Below are positions 19,878 through 29,212 of a DNA stretch of 64,000 nucleotides, piece after piece; position 1 is the first letter of the stretch, and every line of letters begins with the position of its first letter. The position numbers and the translations under genes are program-made. Origin of the DNA: Paratrimastix pyriformis (taxonomy: Eukaryota > Preaxostyla > Paratrimastigidae); contig JAPMOS010000019.1 in assembly GCA_027972325.1 (NCBI GenBank), positions 1 through 64,000 of the forward strand, written 5' to 3'. The notes beneath the pieces were generated by a model. That model was given only the letters and a program-made list of their open reading frames with translations, was not told the origin of the DNA and ran no database searches.

Positions 19878-20983
19878 TCGCTGGAGGGCTATTTGCAGGA
19901 AAACCCTCTGCCTCCATTGAAGATCACCCTTTCTTCGGCACCTCCAGCTGCTGTCTGTTGAACTCCGCGATTGTCTACGTTTCATCACTCGGTCTTTCCA
20001 CCACCATTGGCATCAATCACCTTTGCATCACAGGCGTCTCCGCCAGCAACCCTGGCGGCAATAGGCGTGGCTGCCCTTGAAGTCTCAGAGCCACCACCAC
20101 CAGACTCTGCGCCCAGTCAAGCGTCCACCTCCGAACAACACATGGAGCCGCAGGAGCCGCAGTCCAGCCCACATTCCTCCCCGGTTCAACCCCCCGTCCC
20201 TGCGCCAGTCCCGGTGCCGGTCCCGGTGTCCGCACCCGCTCCGGGAGGCTCCAGCACCCAGGCCGGCTCCCCGGTCCCCACGGCCCTGCCTGCCCCACAG
20301 CCAGGATCAAGCGAGACGGAAACTCTGGCAACTGACGCCATCTCTGCACCCCCGCCAGATTCTGCGACACCGCCGGCGCCGTCATCACCGCTCTCCGGTC
20401 CCGATGAGTCCGCGCAGCAGACGCCACCCAATGAGCCGCCGCCTGCCGACGATGTCGATGATGTGGTGGTCCCTCTGGATCAGCTGCCGCCCCTGGCCAT
20501 GTGCACCCTGCGGCTGGAGGCGATCGGGCTGCCGCCCCGGACGGCCGAGATCGCCCCCGATCAGGCCGAGACGATGCAACTGGAGGAGTTCATGGGGCTG
20601 CTGGCCACTCAGTTCGATGGGCGCTCAGTCGCCGGTGCCCCCGCCATCGGGGCCTCGTCCGGGGATGTCACCGGTCTGTAAATTGCCAAGGGGGAAACCT
20701 CCTTTGCTTCATCCCATTCCCCTTCGCTGCCCCGCCAACTGCAGGCCTGGTGGACAGTGCCGAGTCGTTGCGCTCGGTTCTGCGGGCCAGCCTGGCCCAC
20801 CCAGTGGTGCTCCAGGTGCCCCTGCAGCCCCTGCCGCCCACCAAGGCCGAGCGGATGAAGCTCAAGAGGCAGCAGAAGGTGCAGCGGAAAAAGCAGGAGA
20901 AGGAGCAGCAGCGCCATGCTTCTGAGATGCCACAACAGGCCGCCGCCGCCGCTGGGCATCTGGGTCTGTCCTGTGTCCACCTG
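19878..20983 (+). CDS. Pro/Ser-rich multi-exon gene, unrecognised
   Basis: Three exons are supported by phase: up to 19,952 (ending SSAPPAA), 20,034-20,673 and 20,745-20,983. The introns start GTCTG and end CAG, and a third intron starts GTGAG at 20,984. The large middle exon encodes a Pro/Ser/Ala-rich linker with a (PVPVPVP)-like tract, then an ordered acidic segment (PLDQLPPLAMCTLRLEAIGL). The next exon has a basic coiled stretch (KRQQKVQRKKQEKEQQ). The start lies upstream of 19,878; a plausible upstream segment contains REFVPESIVEISYLCGG. An exon at 21,055 may continue it. Function unknown. Confidence 0.5.
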
Positions 20984-21098
20984 GTGAGCGGTTGGCGGGG
21001 GAGGATTGGTTGCGATGATGATCGACTCACCCTCTACCTCGCTCCTCCGAGCAGGTACCCGCCAACGCGCTGATCCTCGTGACGGCACGCCAAAAGTT

Positions 21099-22190
21099 AT
21101 GGAGCGGGCCATGTCGCTGGTTGCCCGCACTGTCGCCCTTGAAACCCTCCTCCCCAATCCCACGATGTCTGTTTCGTTCCTCACGGAGATCATCCGCCAG
21201 GTTCGCGAGGACACCAGGATGGCCTCCGTGTTGGGGACTGGCGTGATCCGTCCGCTCGTCAGGATGCTTGGCGACCACTGCGGCAAGCCCATCCGCGATG
21301 GGGATGAACTCCTCCTGACGGCAATCAGCTGCCTGTCCTTGGCCCCCAAGAACAGAGTCTCCTTTGGGCATTTTGGGGTTCCCCTCCTCCTTGTTCACCT
21401 GCTCGCCGAACACCCCGACCTGCTCACCAGCAACCCCGCCGTTGCCGTGGAGCTCTTTCGGGCAATTGGCAATTTGTCCTTGGACCCCGAGAACGCTGCC
21501 ACCATTGGACGCTTTGGGGAGCAGCTGCTCGTCGATTTGCTCACCGACCACCCCGACCTGCCCACCGACTCCGCGATTGCCGAGCAGCTCTTGGGAGCGA
21601 TCCGCAACCTTGCACTGCATCCTGAAAATCGGGCCGCCTTTGCCGAGATGGCCGCCCCCCTGGTCAGGCTGCTCGCCGCCAACCCTAGCCTGCCCAGCAC
21701 CAAATCCTCTATGGCGCTTCTCGAGGCCATTGCCAATTTGGCCGAGGACCCGGAGACCAGGGCTTCCTTTGGGCGTGCCGGGATTGTGGCCCCGCTGGTC
21801 AGGCTGCTCGACGATCACCCTGGCCTGCCCCTCGACGACCCTGCAACGGGGGATGTGCTCATCCGAATTGTCCTCAAGCTGTCATTGGATCCCGCGATCC
21901 GGGCCGCCATGGCGGGGATGCGACCACGTCTGGAGCGCTTCCTCGGCTTCCAACTCCCCGAGCAGTTCAAGGCATTTCTGGAACGAGACTCTCCTCCCCC
22001 TCCCACCGCCCTCCTGCGCGCTGCCTGTGGCCCGCCCCCGTTGAGCGATTTTTTTTTCAAATACACAGCATGTCTCTCTGGTGTTTTTCATCTTGTTTCC
22101 AATGTGTGTGGCCCTTGGGGGAAGGGTGATCGAGGCCTCGTCAACCGAAAGAATGGATCGCAAAAATGGCGTACGGGACGAGTGTGGTGA
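21099..22190 (+). CDS. Armadillo/HEAT-repeat protein
   Basis: An uninterrupted frame of 363 residues starting MERAMSLVARTV. About five ~45-residue helical repeats are visible, each with a line such as PLVRMLGDH, LLVHLLAEHPDL, LLVDLLTDHPDL, PLVRLLAANPSL or PLVRLLDDHPGL, followed by NLALDPE-N-like turns. These are typical armadillo repeats, which form a solenoid that binds other proteins. The repeats end near residue 285. The last ~60 residues (after DFFFKYTACLS) are translated from a LINE 3' end and flanking DNA, so the original stop has probably been lost. It may be continuous with the preceding Pro-rich gene, but the frames do not connect directly. Confidence 0.75.
   Translation: MERAMSLVARTVALETLLPNPTMSVSFLTEIIRQVREDTRMASVLGTGVIRPLVRMLGDHCGKPIRDGDELLLTAISCLSLAPKNRVSFGHFGVPLLLVHLLAEHPDLLTSNPAVAVELFRAIGNLSLDPENAATIGRFGEQLLVDLLTDHPDLPTDSAIAEQLLGAIRNLALHPENRAAFAEMAAPLVRLLAANPSLPSTKSSMALLEAIANLAEDPETRASFGRAGIVAPLVRLLDDHPGLPLDDPATGDVLIRIVLKLSLDPAIRAAMAGMRPRLERFLGFQLPEQFKAFLERDSPPPPTALLRAACGPPPLSDFFFKYTACLSGVFHLVSNVCGPWGKGDRGLVNRKNGSQKWRTGRVW
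22058..22079 (+). mobile_element. LINE 3' end remnant
   Basis: CAAATACACAGCATGTCTCT followed by CT, identical to the 3' terminus of the LINE copies nearby. It forms part of the reading frame at the end of the armadillo gene. Confidence 0.6.
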
Positions 22191-22480
22191 GGGTGCCTCG
22201 TGAGGGAGTCGGACATCTCCAGACAGGAGAAGTTCTGCCTTTTGGTAGAGGAGCGAGCTTGGGTGGGTGGAAAAGAATAGAGAAGAAACCTTTGAAGGTT
22301 ATCGCGTTCTGATTCAGGTTATCGCGCTCTGCTTCCGGCGCTGCATCAATATCGATGGTTGGGGCACCCGCTGGCCGCACAGAGAAAAGACGCACCTGCA
22401 AACAACCCATCAGTCAGTAACAAATTGTCCCCGTGGATCGCCATTCTCTGCCTGGACAAGCACCTTCTTGAGTTCTTGCA
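22141..22480 (-). CDS. Possible gene fragment beside the (ATC)n tract
   Basis: On the minus strand the GAT repeat reads as a long Asp tract into AGITLQELKKVLVQAENG. A 26-base gap starting GTTACTGAC and ending TTTGCAG could be a tiny intron leading into VRLFSVRPAGAPTIDIDAAP. The EF-hand-like look of the first part and the splice-like gap are suggestive only. Confidence 0.25.
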
Positions 22481-22494
22481 ATGTAATACCAGCG

Positions 22495-22747
<253 letters not shown>

Positions 22748-22852
22748 GAGAGAGACATGCTGTGTATTTGCTGGGACGCAGGCGAAGAGAAACTTTACTC
22801 CCGCCTTCGCGTCGCGCGTTACACGTTCCGATGGGGGCCCTGGGCCTAATGA
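22748..22852 (-). mobile_element. 5'-truncated LINE tail
   Basis: Read on the minus strand, this ends AAATACACAGCATGTCTCTC and contains GTAACGCGCGACGCGAAGGC and GGGCCCCCATCGG, matching the 3' UTR of the element at 11.6 kb. Only ~105 bp are present. Confidence 0.82.
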
Positions 22853-22939
22853 ATCTCCCGCCCCGTCCAATTGGACTCGATCAAGTCGTCGAAATCACTT
22901 TTTGGCCCGGGGTACCGGAAACAAAACGCGTAACGGGGA

Positions 22940-23195
22940 GGACAGGTAAGAGAGACATGCTGTGGATTTGCTTGGACGCAGGCGAAGAGAAACTTTACTC
23001 CCGCCTTCGCGTCGAGCGTTACACGTTCCGATGGGGGCCTGGGCCAAATGACCTCGTGTTGGGCCCTCCTCGGCCGCGGCGAGCGGAGCCCAGTGGGTGG
23101 GTGGTCGGGGGGGGGGGGGGGGGGGTGCCCTGTGTCAGGGGTGCGGCTCTCGGCAGCCGCCCTGTTGCGCATGGTCATCAGGGCCAGATTCTTTC
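22940..23195 (-). mobile_element. 5'-truncated LINE copy including the last codons
   Basis: The minus strand begins near 23,190 with ALMTMRNRAAAE, matching the LINE C-terminus (ALMTMRNGAAAA), and continues through a 3' UTR with TCATTTGGCCC and GGAACGTGTAACGC to CACAGCATGTCTCTC. A run of about 20 G (23,107-23,126) is included. The 5' truncation point lies exactly at the end of the F-box gene's coding sequence, so the LINE supplies that gene's stop and 3' end. Confidence 0.85.
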
Positions 23196-25433
23196 GTGGT
23201 CAAAGAGATCGACCAGCAGCGGGCAGTCCAGCGCCAACTCGACCTCGGGGAGCAAAGGTTCCGTGAAGCAGAGCGACCGCAGCTGGGGGCAGGCAAGGGA
23301 GATCTTGGAAACTGTGCGTGGGGGGTCCAGCTGGAGGTCGATAAGCCGGGGTAACCCTGACAGGGCCGCCATCAGCTGTGCCCAGTCCTCGCTCGCCATC
23401 GATCCCGAGTTCGCCACCTGGATTTGACTCAGCCGGGCACCGTGCCGGGAGAGCAGACGAACCAGGCTGGCCGCATCAAGGTTCCCAGTGACGAAGAGGT
23501 CCCGGGGTTGCATTGCCGGCGTCCCCGCCTCCTCCTCGTCATTCTGAACGAAGAGCAAGGCGTGATACGAACACAGCCGGAGATCGTCAAGGGACGGGCT
23601 GGGGTGGCACAAACGCACCCGGACGGAGGGCTTTTTCTCGTCAGGACGGAGGGTCGGCCTGTGAATACAGTCGATGGCCAGATTGAAGTAGAGGAGCCCC
23701 GGTGCCTCAACTTGAATGTCGAACGGGGGCAGCGGCGGATCTCCTTCGGCTGGGCGAGCGCTCATCTCGATGATCAGGTCGAGGTGCTCCAGCTGCCCCG
23801 GCAGCCGCAGGACGAGCGGGTTGGGGAGCCGGGTCGCATCGAAACGCAGCATCAGGCGGACCAGCGACTCGCAGGTGCACAGCCTGGCCAACAGGTCGGG
23901 ACGGGTCAGATGGATGCCGGAGATCTCCCGCAGCCGCGGCGACCCGGTCAAAAGCCAGACAGGATCCACCCATAATCTGTCCGGAGAGGGGCCCGCAACT
24001 TCCAGATCGGGCCTGGGAATGGGGGCGGTTTCCTCCAGGAGGGGGGTTATGAGGGTGCGAAGACTCGGGCAGCACAAGGAGAGCAGGGGGGCACAAGAGC
24101 GGAGCACCACCAGAGCTGGACACTCCAGGATCAGCCCCTGGGTGGGAAAGAACACTTGGAGAGAAAAAGACTGGAGGTGGCTGCTGGCAATGCGCACAGG
24201 TGCCGTCTCGGTGAACTGGTCGAGACGAAGCGTGAGGCTCTCCAATCGATCGACCAGAACGGGCGGCAGGGCCGAGAGGATGCAGCCACCATGAAGCAAT
24301 TCCAAATTCAGGTGAGTCAGGCAGGGCAGGGTGCGCAGCGGGGCGATCAGGGATTCGGCGGGTTCATCGGTTGCGAGGCTGAGGCTGCGCAAGGTGGCCC
24401 GGTTTGCGGCCAGCAGCAGGGTCAGCGGGGCCAAAATGGGGCCGCTCTCGCGCAGGTTCAAAGAGAGCCTCTCCAGCCGGCAGAGCCACGGGCCGGGCAG
24501 GTCATGGCAGATGCGTAGCTCGAGGGAGGTCAGGTGCGAGGCGATGGGCTCGAGGGCTGCAGGCGGGCAGGAGTGCAGCTTTAGGCTGGTCACGGCCGAC
24601 AGGCTGCCCACAAAGGCGGTCAGGCTCTCCTCCGAAACCGCAGAATCTCCGAGGTCAAGTTGTCTGAGGACACCCGAGAGTGGAGCCAGTGCACCGAGGT
24701 CTGAGGGGGGCGGCTCGAGGTAGTTTCGCCAAAAACGCTGTCTGGCTTCCCATCGCAGCACTTGGAGGCCGGGGCAGGAGCGTGCCAGGGCAGCAAGCAG
24801 GCGGGTGCTCATGGGGAAACTCGAACTGACCGTGAGCTCCACCAGGCCGGGCAGGTGGCTCAGGATTCGCTCGATGTCAGGTTCAGAAGAAGTGGGGAAG
24901 TTCTCGAGAACGGCCAGCTGGGTCTGTCCCCCAAAGGCCTCATCCACCCAGGAGCTCGGAGTGGTGGTCTTGGTGTCGGTGTGCGGTAAGTGGGGATAGT
25001 TCTGTCGGGGGACGGGGAACGCCAGCTCGCCGAGGCCTTTGCATGGCCCAATAAGGGCGGCCAGAGCATCGACATCGATCTCCGCTGTCTGAAAGGACAT
25101 CTGGCGGAGAATGCCCCGAATCATCGAGCGAATGGTATGCGAAAGGCTGAGCAACTGAATGTAGGTCCGAAATGGACTTGAGGATGCCTCCACGATGGCC
25201 CGGAGGAGGTCGGGCGGGAGTTGAGCCCAAAGATTGTTCGCTAAGGTTGGGGTCTTCGGGAAAATAGGAAGCAGATGAGGAAGGAGAAAGAACCAAGCAA
25301 GAACCTTGTGCGACTTTTGATTGTCCATATCAAACGTCCAACGATGTTGATCGCGCTTGGTTTGGTCGACTATTCTCAATTCAACGCCTTTTGCAGCAAA
25401 TATCTCTCTCCACTCTCTTCTTTTTGCGATCAT
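23178..25433 (-). CDS. F-box and leucine-rich-repeat protein
   Basis: A single-exon frame of 751 residues. Residues ~67-115 match an F-box (LWAQLPPDLLRAIVEA, then IQLLSLSHTIRSMIRG), the module that docks substrate receptors onto Skp1 in SCF ubiquitin ligases. The rest is a degenerate leucine-rich repeat array (LRQLDLGDSAVS, LTHLNLELLHGG, LRSLCFTEPLLP), normally the substrate-binding surface. An in-frame Met near residue 36 (MDNQKSHK) is an alternative start. The last codons (FDHERIWP then stop) run into a 5'-truncated LINE, so the natural C-terminus may be lost. A related repeat fragment lies at 25,740-25,930. Confidence 0.8.
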   Translation of the reverse strand: MIAKRREWREIFAAKGVELRIVDQTKRDQHRWTFDMDNQKSHKVLAWFFLLPHLLPIFPKTPTLANNLWAQLPPDLLRAIVEASSSPFRTYIQLLSLSHTIRSMIRGILRQMSFQTAEIDVDALAALIGPCKGLGELAFPVPRQNYPHLPHTDTKTTTPSSWVDEAFGGQTQLAVLENFPTSSEPDIERILSHLPGLVELTVSSSFPMSTRLLAALARSCPGLQVLRWEARQRFWRNYLEPPPSDLGALAPLSGVLRQLDLGDSAVSEESLTAFVGSLSAVTSLKLHSCPPAALEPIASHLTSLELRICHDLPGPWLCRLERLSLNLRESGPILAPLTLLLAANRATLRSLSLATDEPAESLIAPLRTLPCLTHLNLELLHGGCILSALPPVLVDRLESLTLRLDQFTETAPVRIASSHLQSFSLQVFFPTQGLILECPALVVLRSCAPLLSLCCPSLRTLITPLLEETAPIPRPDLEVAGPSPDRLWVDPVWLLTGSPRLREISGIHLTRPDLLARLCTCESLVRLMLRFDATRLPNPLVLRLPGQLEHLDLIIEMSARPAEGDPPLPPFDIQVEAPGLLYFNLAIDCIHRPTLRPDEKKPSVRVRLCHPSPSLDDLRLCSYHALLFVQNDEEEAGTPAMQPRDLFVTGNLDAASLVRLLSRHGARLSQIQVANSGSMASEDWAQLMAALSGLPRLIDLQLDPPRTVSKISLACPQLRSLCFTEPLLPEVELALDCPLLVDLFDHERIWP

Positions 25434-26090
25434 TTTTTGTGTGTCATTTTTTTGTTTTCCTTACAGCGAAGTTTTTCCCCGAATCCTCCTTTTTTAAATC
25501 TCACATCTTGAGGCCAATCATTCTCCAGCGGCGGTCCCGCGTCGGGCCTCGCGAAGACGACTCTTTTCCTTCACCGCTGTCTAATCCCTTGCTCTCTAAC
25601 ACGGCTATACAATGCCAAGACGGAGTCATTCATTTCACTTTCGCCCCGTCCTCAAAACAGATGTCTCTGATCGCAGTGCCAGGAGAGGCGCACAAAAAGA
25701 AGGAGGGAGAAATTCTTCATCCCCACATACAGCATCGAGGGAGGTTGGGCAAGTTGGGGTCGGGCAGGGCAAACTCCAGCTGGCGACTCGGCTGTCAGAT
25801 GCCCCAGAGCTCTCCAGCGGCGGGCAGGCCAGCACCACCTTGACATTGTCGGACAGCGCGTGCAAGTCAAGCCTCCGCAGCGGGGGCAGGCAATCGACAG
25901 CGGGGACTTCCCTGATGCAAATAAAGGGCATCTTCTTTCACATCAAACACAGAGTTCTCTGGTGCGTCTCCTCTCCCTCCCGTGGCGACCATTCCTGAGG
26001 TCAGAAACAGGGGTGTGGCAGGGGTGGCAGGTCGCCACTCCCCCTGGCCGCAACCACACTCGCTCCAGGCCCGACAGCATCGTTGTTGCC
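25434..26090. other. Intergenic with an LRR gene remnant
   Basis: The minus strand at about 25,740-25,930 encodes LPPLRRLDLHALSDNVKVVL followed by ACPPL, similar to the end of the neighbouring F-box/LRR gene (LACPQLRSL). It is interrupted and has no F-box, so it looks like a remnant of a duplicated copy. The rest holds T-rich DNA and nothing I can support. Confidence 0.4.
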
Positions 26091-26099
26091 GCCCTTGGG

Positions 26100-26330
26100 G
26101 TGCGTGCATGGGCCGAACATCAGCACCGGAAAGGAGGACGGGAAGGCCATGGGGGGCCACGGCGAAGGTGGTCATGGCATCCACCTGGGCGGGGATGGCC
26201 CGTCCGATACTCCTCATTGAATGGGTGGTTGCTGTGACGGAGGGACGAGCGGGTGGGCATGAAAAGGCACCCCGCACCCAGGACGAGATGCGACCACGAG
26301 TTGGGCTGGTTGGCGGTGGTGTCGGCCAGG
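26100..26330 (-). pseudogene. Degenerate beta-sandwich exon of the RING-TRAF family
   Basis: The minus strand contains NQPNSWSHLVLGAGCLF, PTRSSLRHSNHP and DAMTTFAVAP, clear matches to the family's last exon ([37 protein letters not shown]). The SWRLEGS region is missing and the frames are broken. It is a solitary exon remnant with no other family exon beside it. Confidence 0.8.
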
Positions 26331-26345
26331 TGCGCCCAGGGACGG

Positions 26346-26570
26346 CACACTGACCAAGCGGACTCCAGAGGCCTGACGCCGAACCCAGCTGGATAGGGAG
26401 CGGCTGGCGATGAGGTGTGATTGTCTGCAAAAAATGAGATGATTGGGGTTGGGAAATGGGAGTAGAAACCTTTTGAAATCTTCTCGTGATCTTCTCGTGA
26501 GCCTCCTGACGAGGCTGAACGAGACTGGCGATGAGGCTTTGCCTGCCTTGAATGCCCGCCTTCCACCGGC
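26346..26570 (+). repeat. Dispersed SINE-like repeat, copy 1
   Basis: Contains GGAGCGGCTGGCGATGAGGT, GGGTTGGGAAATGGGAGTAG, ACCTTTTGAAATCTTCTCG and a hairpin AGCCTC-CTGAC-GAGGCT. The same order of blocks recurs at 54,750-54,905 and, inverted, at 60,495-60,645. No protein is encoded. Confidence 0.65.
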
Positions 26571-26833
26571 AAAAAGAAACTTGCTGGTCATTCATTTCCA
26601 TGGCTCGCAAGGTAAAACTGGATTATGTGGAACGTCCCATCAACCTGCTGGGAATATATCGGGTCAGATACAGGCATATATCCATATCTCAAAACATCGG
26701 ACACTCACAACCGATTCTCCTGCCGGAAAGCAATGTGACCCTGCTGGCAGCGAAACGAAGCCGGCGGATCGACAGTGAGCGGGCGTTAGAGTCGTTGATT
26801 CGGCCCTCTTCTTTTTTCGCAGATCCTAATCCA

Positions 26834-28400
26834 ATGAGCAGTAGTCCTCAACATCGTCCCCTGGAATATGTCATGTCCGAGGAAGAGAAACGCGCAAAGG
26901 CAGAAGCTGTTCGCGCCGGACAGGCAACCGATGAAGAAGAAGTGTGGCGCTGCCACGTTTGCCATTCTCACTTCGATGACCCCGTCATTCTCTCACCTTG
27001 CGGTCTGTTTTCTCCCGAGATCAGACAGACGCCAATCGTTGACAGGCGACACTGTATGCCGAAAATGCGTTCCTGCCGACCACCTCTGCCCGGAATGCAA
27101 GACTCCGTTCAACCCCGATAAGTCTGTGTTCTCTTGTGCTACACTTTCCACTGACTGTCTTCTGCAGCCTCATCCCTTCGAAGGTTGCCCTCCGGGCGGT
27201 GGCATCGCTCCATTGTATGTGCCCGAACCGCATTCAGGGATGCACCGTCGTACTAAATGTTCACGATGTTGATGCCCATCTGAACCGCGAATGTCCTCAG
27301 CGGATTGTCGAGTGCTCTCTGTGCCATGAGAAGATGCCCTATCTTCTGGTGGAGAAACACCAGAGCACCACCTGCAAAAACCGCATGGTCTGTCTGGCGG
27401 CACACACACACATCTCCACCACCCACATTCCTCCATCTTTTGTCCTCATTGCATTTTTTTGAAAATTGTGGCTATCTCCCCGGGGCGAGTCAGGTCCACT
27501 GCTCCTTCTTCGACCTGGGCTGCTCGGTGACGATGCCCCAGTACGAGCTGGCCGACCACGAGCGCACCCAGTACATCGCCCACATCGCGATGCTCCGTGC
27601 GGCCCTGACCCATTCCCGGGCGGATCACGCCCAGGTCGGAGCCACCCTCAACGCCACCCGGGACGAACTCCGGACGACCCGCGACGAGCTGCGGGCGGCG
27701 CAGGGGCAGCTGGCGGCCAGTGTGGAGGAGCTGCACAAGGTGCAGGCCCACCAGGCCGAGGAGAAGGAGGTCGTCGAGGCGCTGATCCAGGAGATGACCA
27801 CCCTCAAGGGCCGCGTCGACGAGGTCCGGGCTGTGCGTGGTTGTGGTGGGTGGGCAGGCTTGTGTGTGTGGTGATGCCCTGGGATGTGAGGAGGAGGGGA
27901 GGAGGGGAGGGATGAGGAGGAGGAGATGAGGGAGGAGGAGGAGGAGGAGGGAGGGAGGGAGGGAGGAGGGAGGGAGAGGGAGGGAGAGAGAGGGAGAGGA
28001 GGAGGGAGGAGGGGGAGAGGGAGAGGGAGAGGGAGAGGGAGGGGGGAGGGAGGGGAGGGAGGGAGGGGAGGGAAGGAAGGCGGTTGCAAGGGTGAACGGA
28101 TGGGGGTCGGAGGAGGGAGATGTTGGTGTCCAGGGAGGTTGGGAGTCGGCTGGGAAGCCCGACCAGGCCGCACCCCACACATTGACCCACCCGCGGTGCC
28201 TCATCCTCCCTACACCCACCCCGCCCGCCCGCCCGCACCACCCACCCACCATTCCCATCCTTTGCAACTCACGCGCCCTCCCATCGCCCGTCCATCCCCT
28301 CCCATCCCCTCCGGTGTCTGCTTTTTTTTGAATTGGGCAGCTCAAGCGACCCGTCTCGCCCACCGCGGCCGGCATGACCATCTCGCGGCGCCTCTGGTAA
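26834..28400 (+). CDS. Family member A: divergent RING-TRAF-coiled coil protein
   Basis: Exons 26,834-27,002, 27,046-27,121, 27,168-27,387, 27,494-27,823 and 28,341-28,400; all phases match and four introns start GTCTG or GTCCG. The RING reads WRCHVCHSHFDDPV, then SPCGDTVCRKC and LCPEC. The TRAF finger is HCMCPNRIQGC with H/C pairs after it, in a 220 nt exon exactly as in the other members. A second finger (DLGC, then DHE) precedes an 80-residue coiled coil. It lacks FN3 and the C-terminal sandwich and ends SRRLW. It also lacks the first family intron inside the RING. A GTAAAAC right after the last codons could be a donor site, so more exons are possible. Probable E3 ubiquitin ligase; the most divergent member. 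Confidence 0.78.
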
Positions 28401-29020
28401 AACCGCCACCCTGCGCCCCTCCAACCCCTAACCACCCAGCCACCCGTCCCAACCCAAAGTAACTCGCGGCGCCTCTGTGGTAAAACCGCCACCCTGCCGA
28501 CCCTCCCAACCTCTAACCCACCACCCAAAGTCACTCGCGGTGGCCTCTGGTAAACCACCCCTGCTGCCCCGCCCCACCCAACCACCGAACCGACCATCCC
28601 ATTCGCTTTATTCGCTGGGCAGCCCCCCTCACCAGCCAACCCAACAACGAGGCGCCGACCCCGCGCTGCCTGATCAAGAGCCTCCGTCACCCCCCCAACT
28701 CGCGCACACACACCCGCGCATTCCATCTTCTCAGGTTTGCGGAGGGCGCCTCTGTGCCATGGCCAGTCATCATCCCCCCGCCAATCCCATCCCACATTCT
28801 TGTACCCCCCCCCGCCACCGAGCGGCGTCCGCTTTGCGTTTATTCCCGTTGTTTTTTGTTTTAACTGACCGAGCGGTTTGTCTTTCCCGATCGCACCAGG
28901 TTGCCTTGGCGGGGCGGGCATCGAGGCAGGGAAGATTCAGGGGGAGGGGGAGGCGGGGAGAGGGGGAGAGGACGCAGCGGACTGCGTGCTCTCATGGTGG
29001 GAAAAGAAGAGGGGAAAAAG
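28401..29020. other. C-rich intergenic with tandem copies of the member A 3' end
   Basis: CTCGCGG-GCCTCTGGTAAA-like sequence appears three times (28,382, 28,463 and 28,535), each followed by ACC and C-rich DNA, so the last exon end of member A was tandemly copied. An acceptor-like CTGGGCAG near 28,620 precedes a codable stretch. G/A-rich low-complexity DNA (27,880-28,085) lies just upstream in the last intron of member A. Confidence 0.5.
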
Positions 29021-29023
29021 GAT

Positions 29024-29095
29024 GGAGCTGAGGGGTTTCGATCCCCTTGCCTCCCGCATGCCATGCGGACGATCTACCAAGTGATCTACAGCCCC
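29024..29095 (-). tRNA. tRNA-Ala, anticodon GGC
   Basis: A 72-nt cloverleaf on the minus strand. The acceptor GGGGCTG pairs with CAGCTCC through all seven positions, with a G3:U70 wobble, the classic alanine identity pair. The D arm is GATC/GATC with loop ACTTGGTA. The anticodon stem TCCGC/GCGGG encloses loop ATGGCAT (U33, anticodon GGC, A37). The T stem AGGGG/CCCCT is perfect, with loop ATCGAAA (A54, A60). TTTTT four bases after the 3' end fits an RNA polymerase III terminator. CCA is not encoded. G34 in an alanine tRNA is typical of bacteria and unusual in eukaryotic nuclei. Confidence 0.88.
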
Positions 29096-29212
29096 GAGAT
29101 GTTAAAAATTGAACTCCTGGGAACGTCTAAACCCCTCCACAATGCTGATTGACAGGGTTAGTTGTCAAAAAGATCTATCCTGCCCGGGGTACGCCAGCTG
29201 CGTTGGGCGACG

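Noticed and set aside
27926-28462. Gly/Glu/Arg-rich frame after member A
   Set aside because: It is G/A simple repeat lying within the supported last intron of member A.
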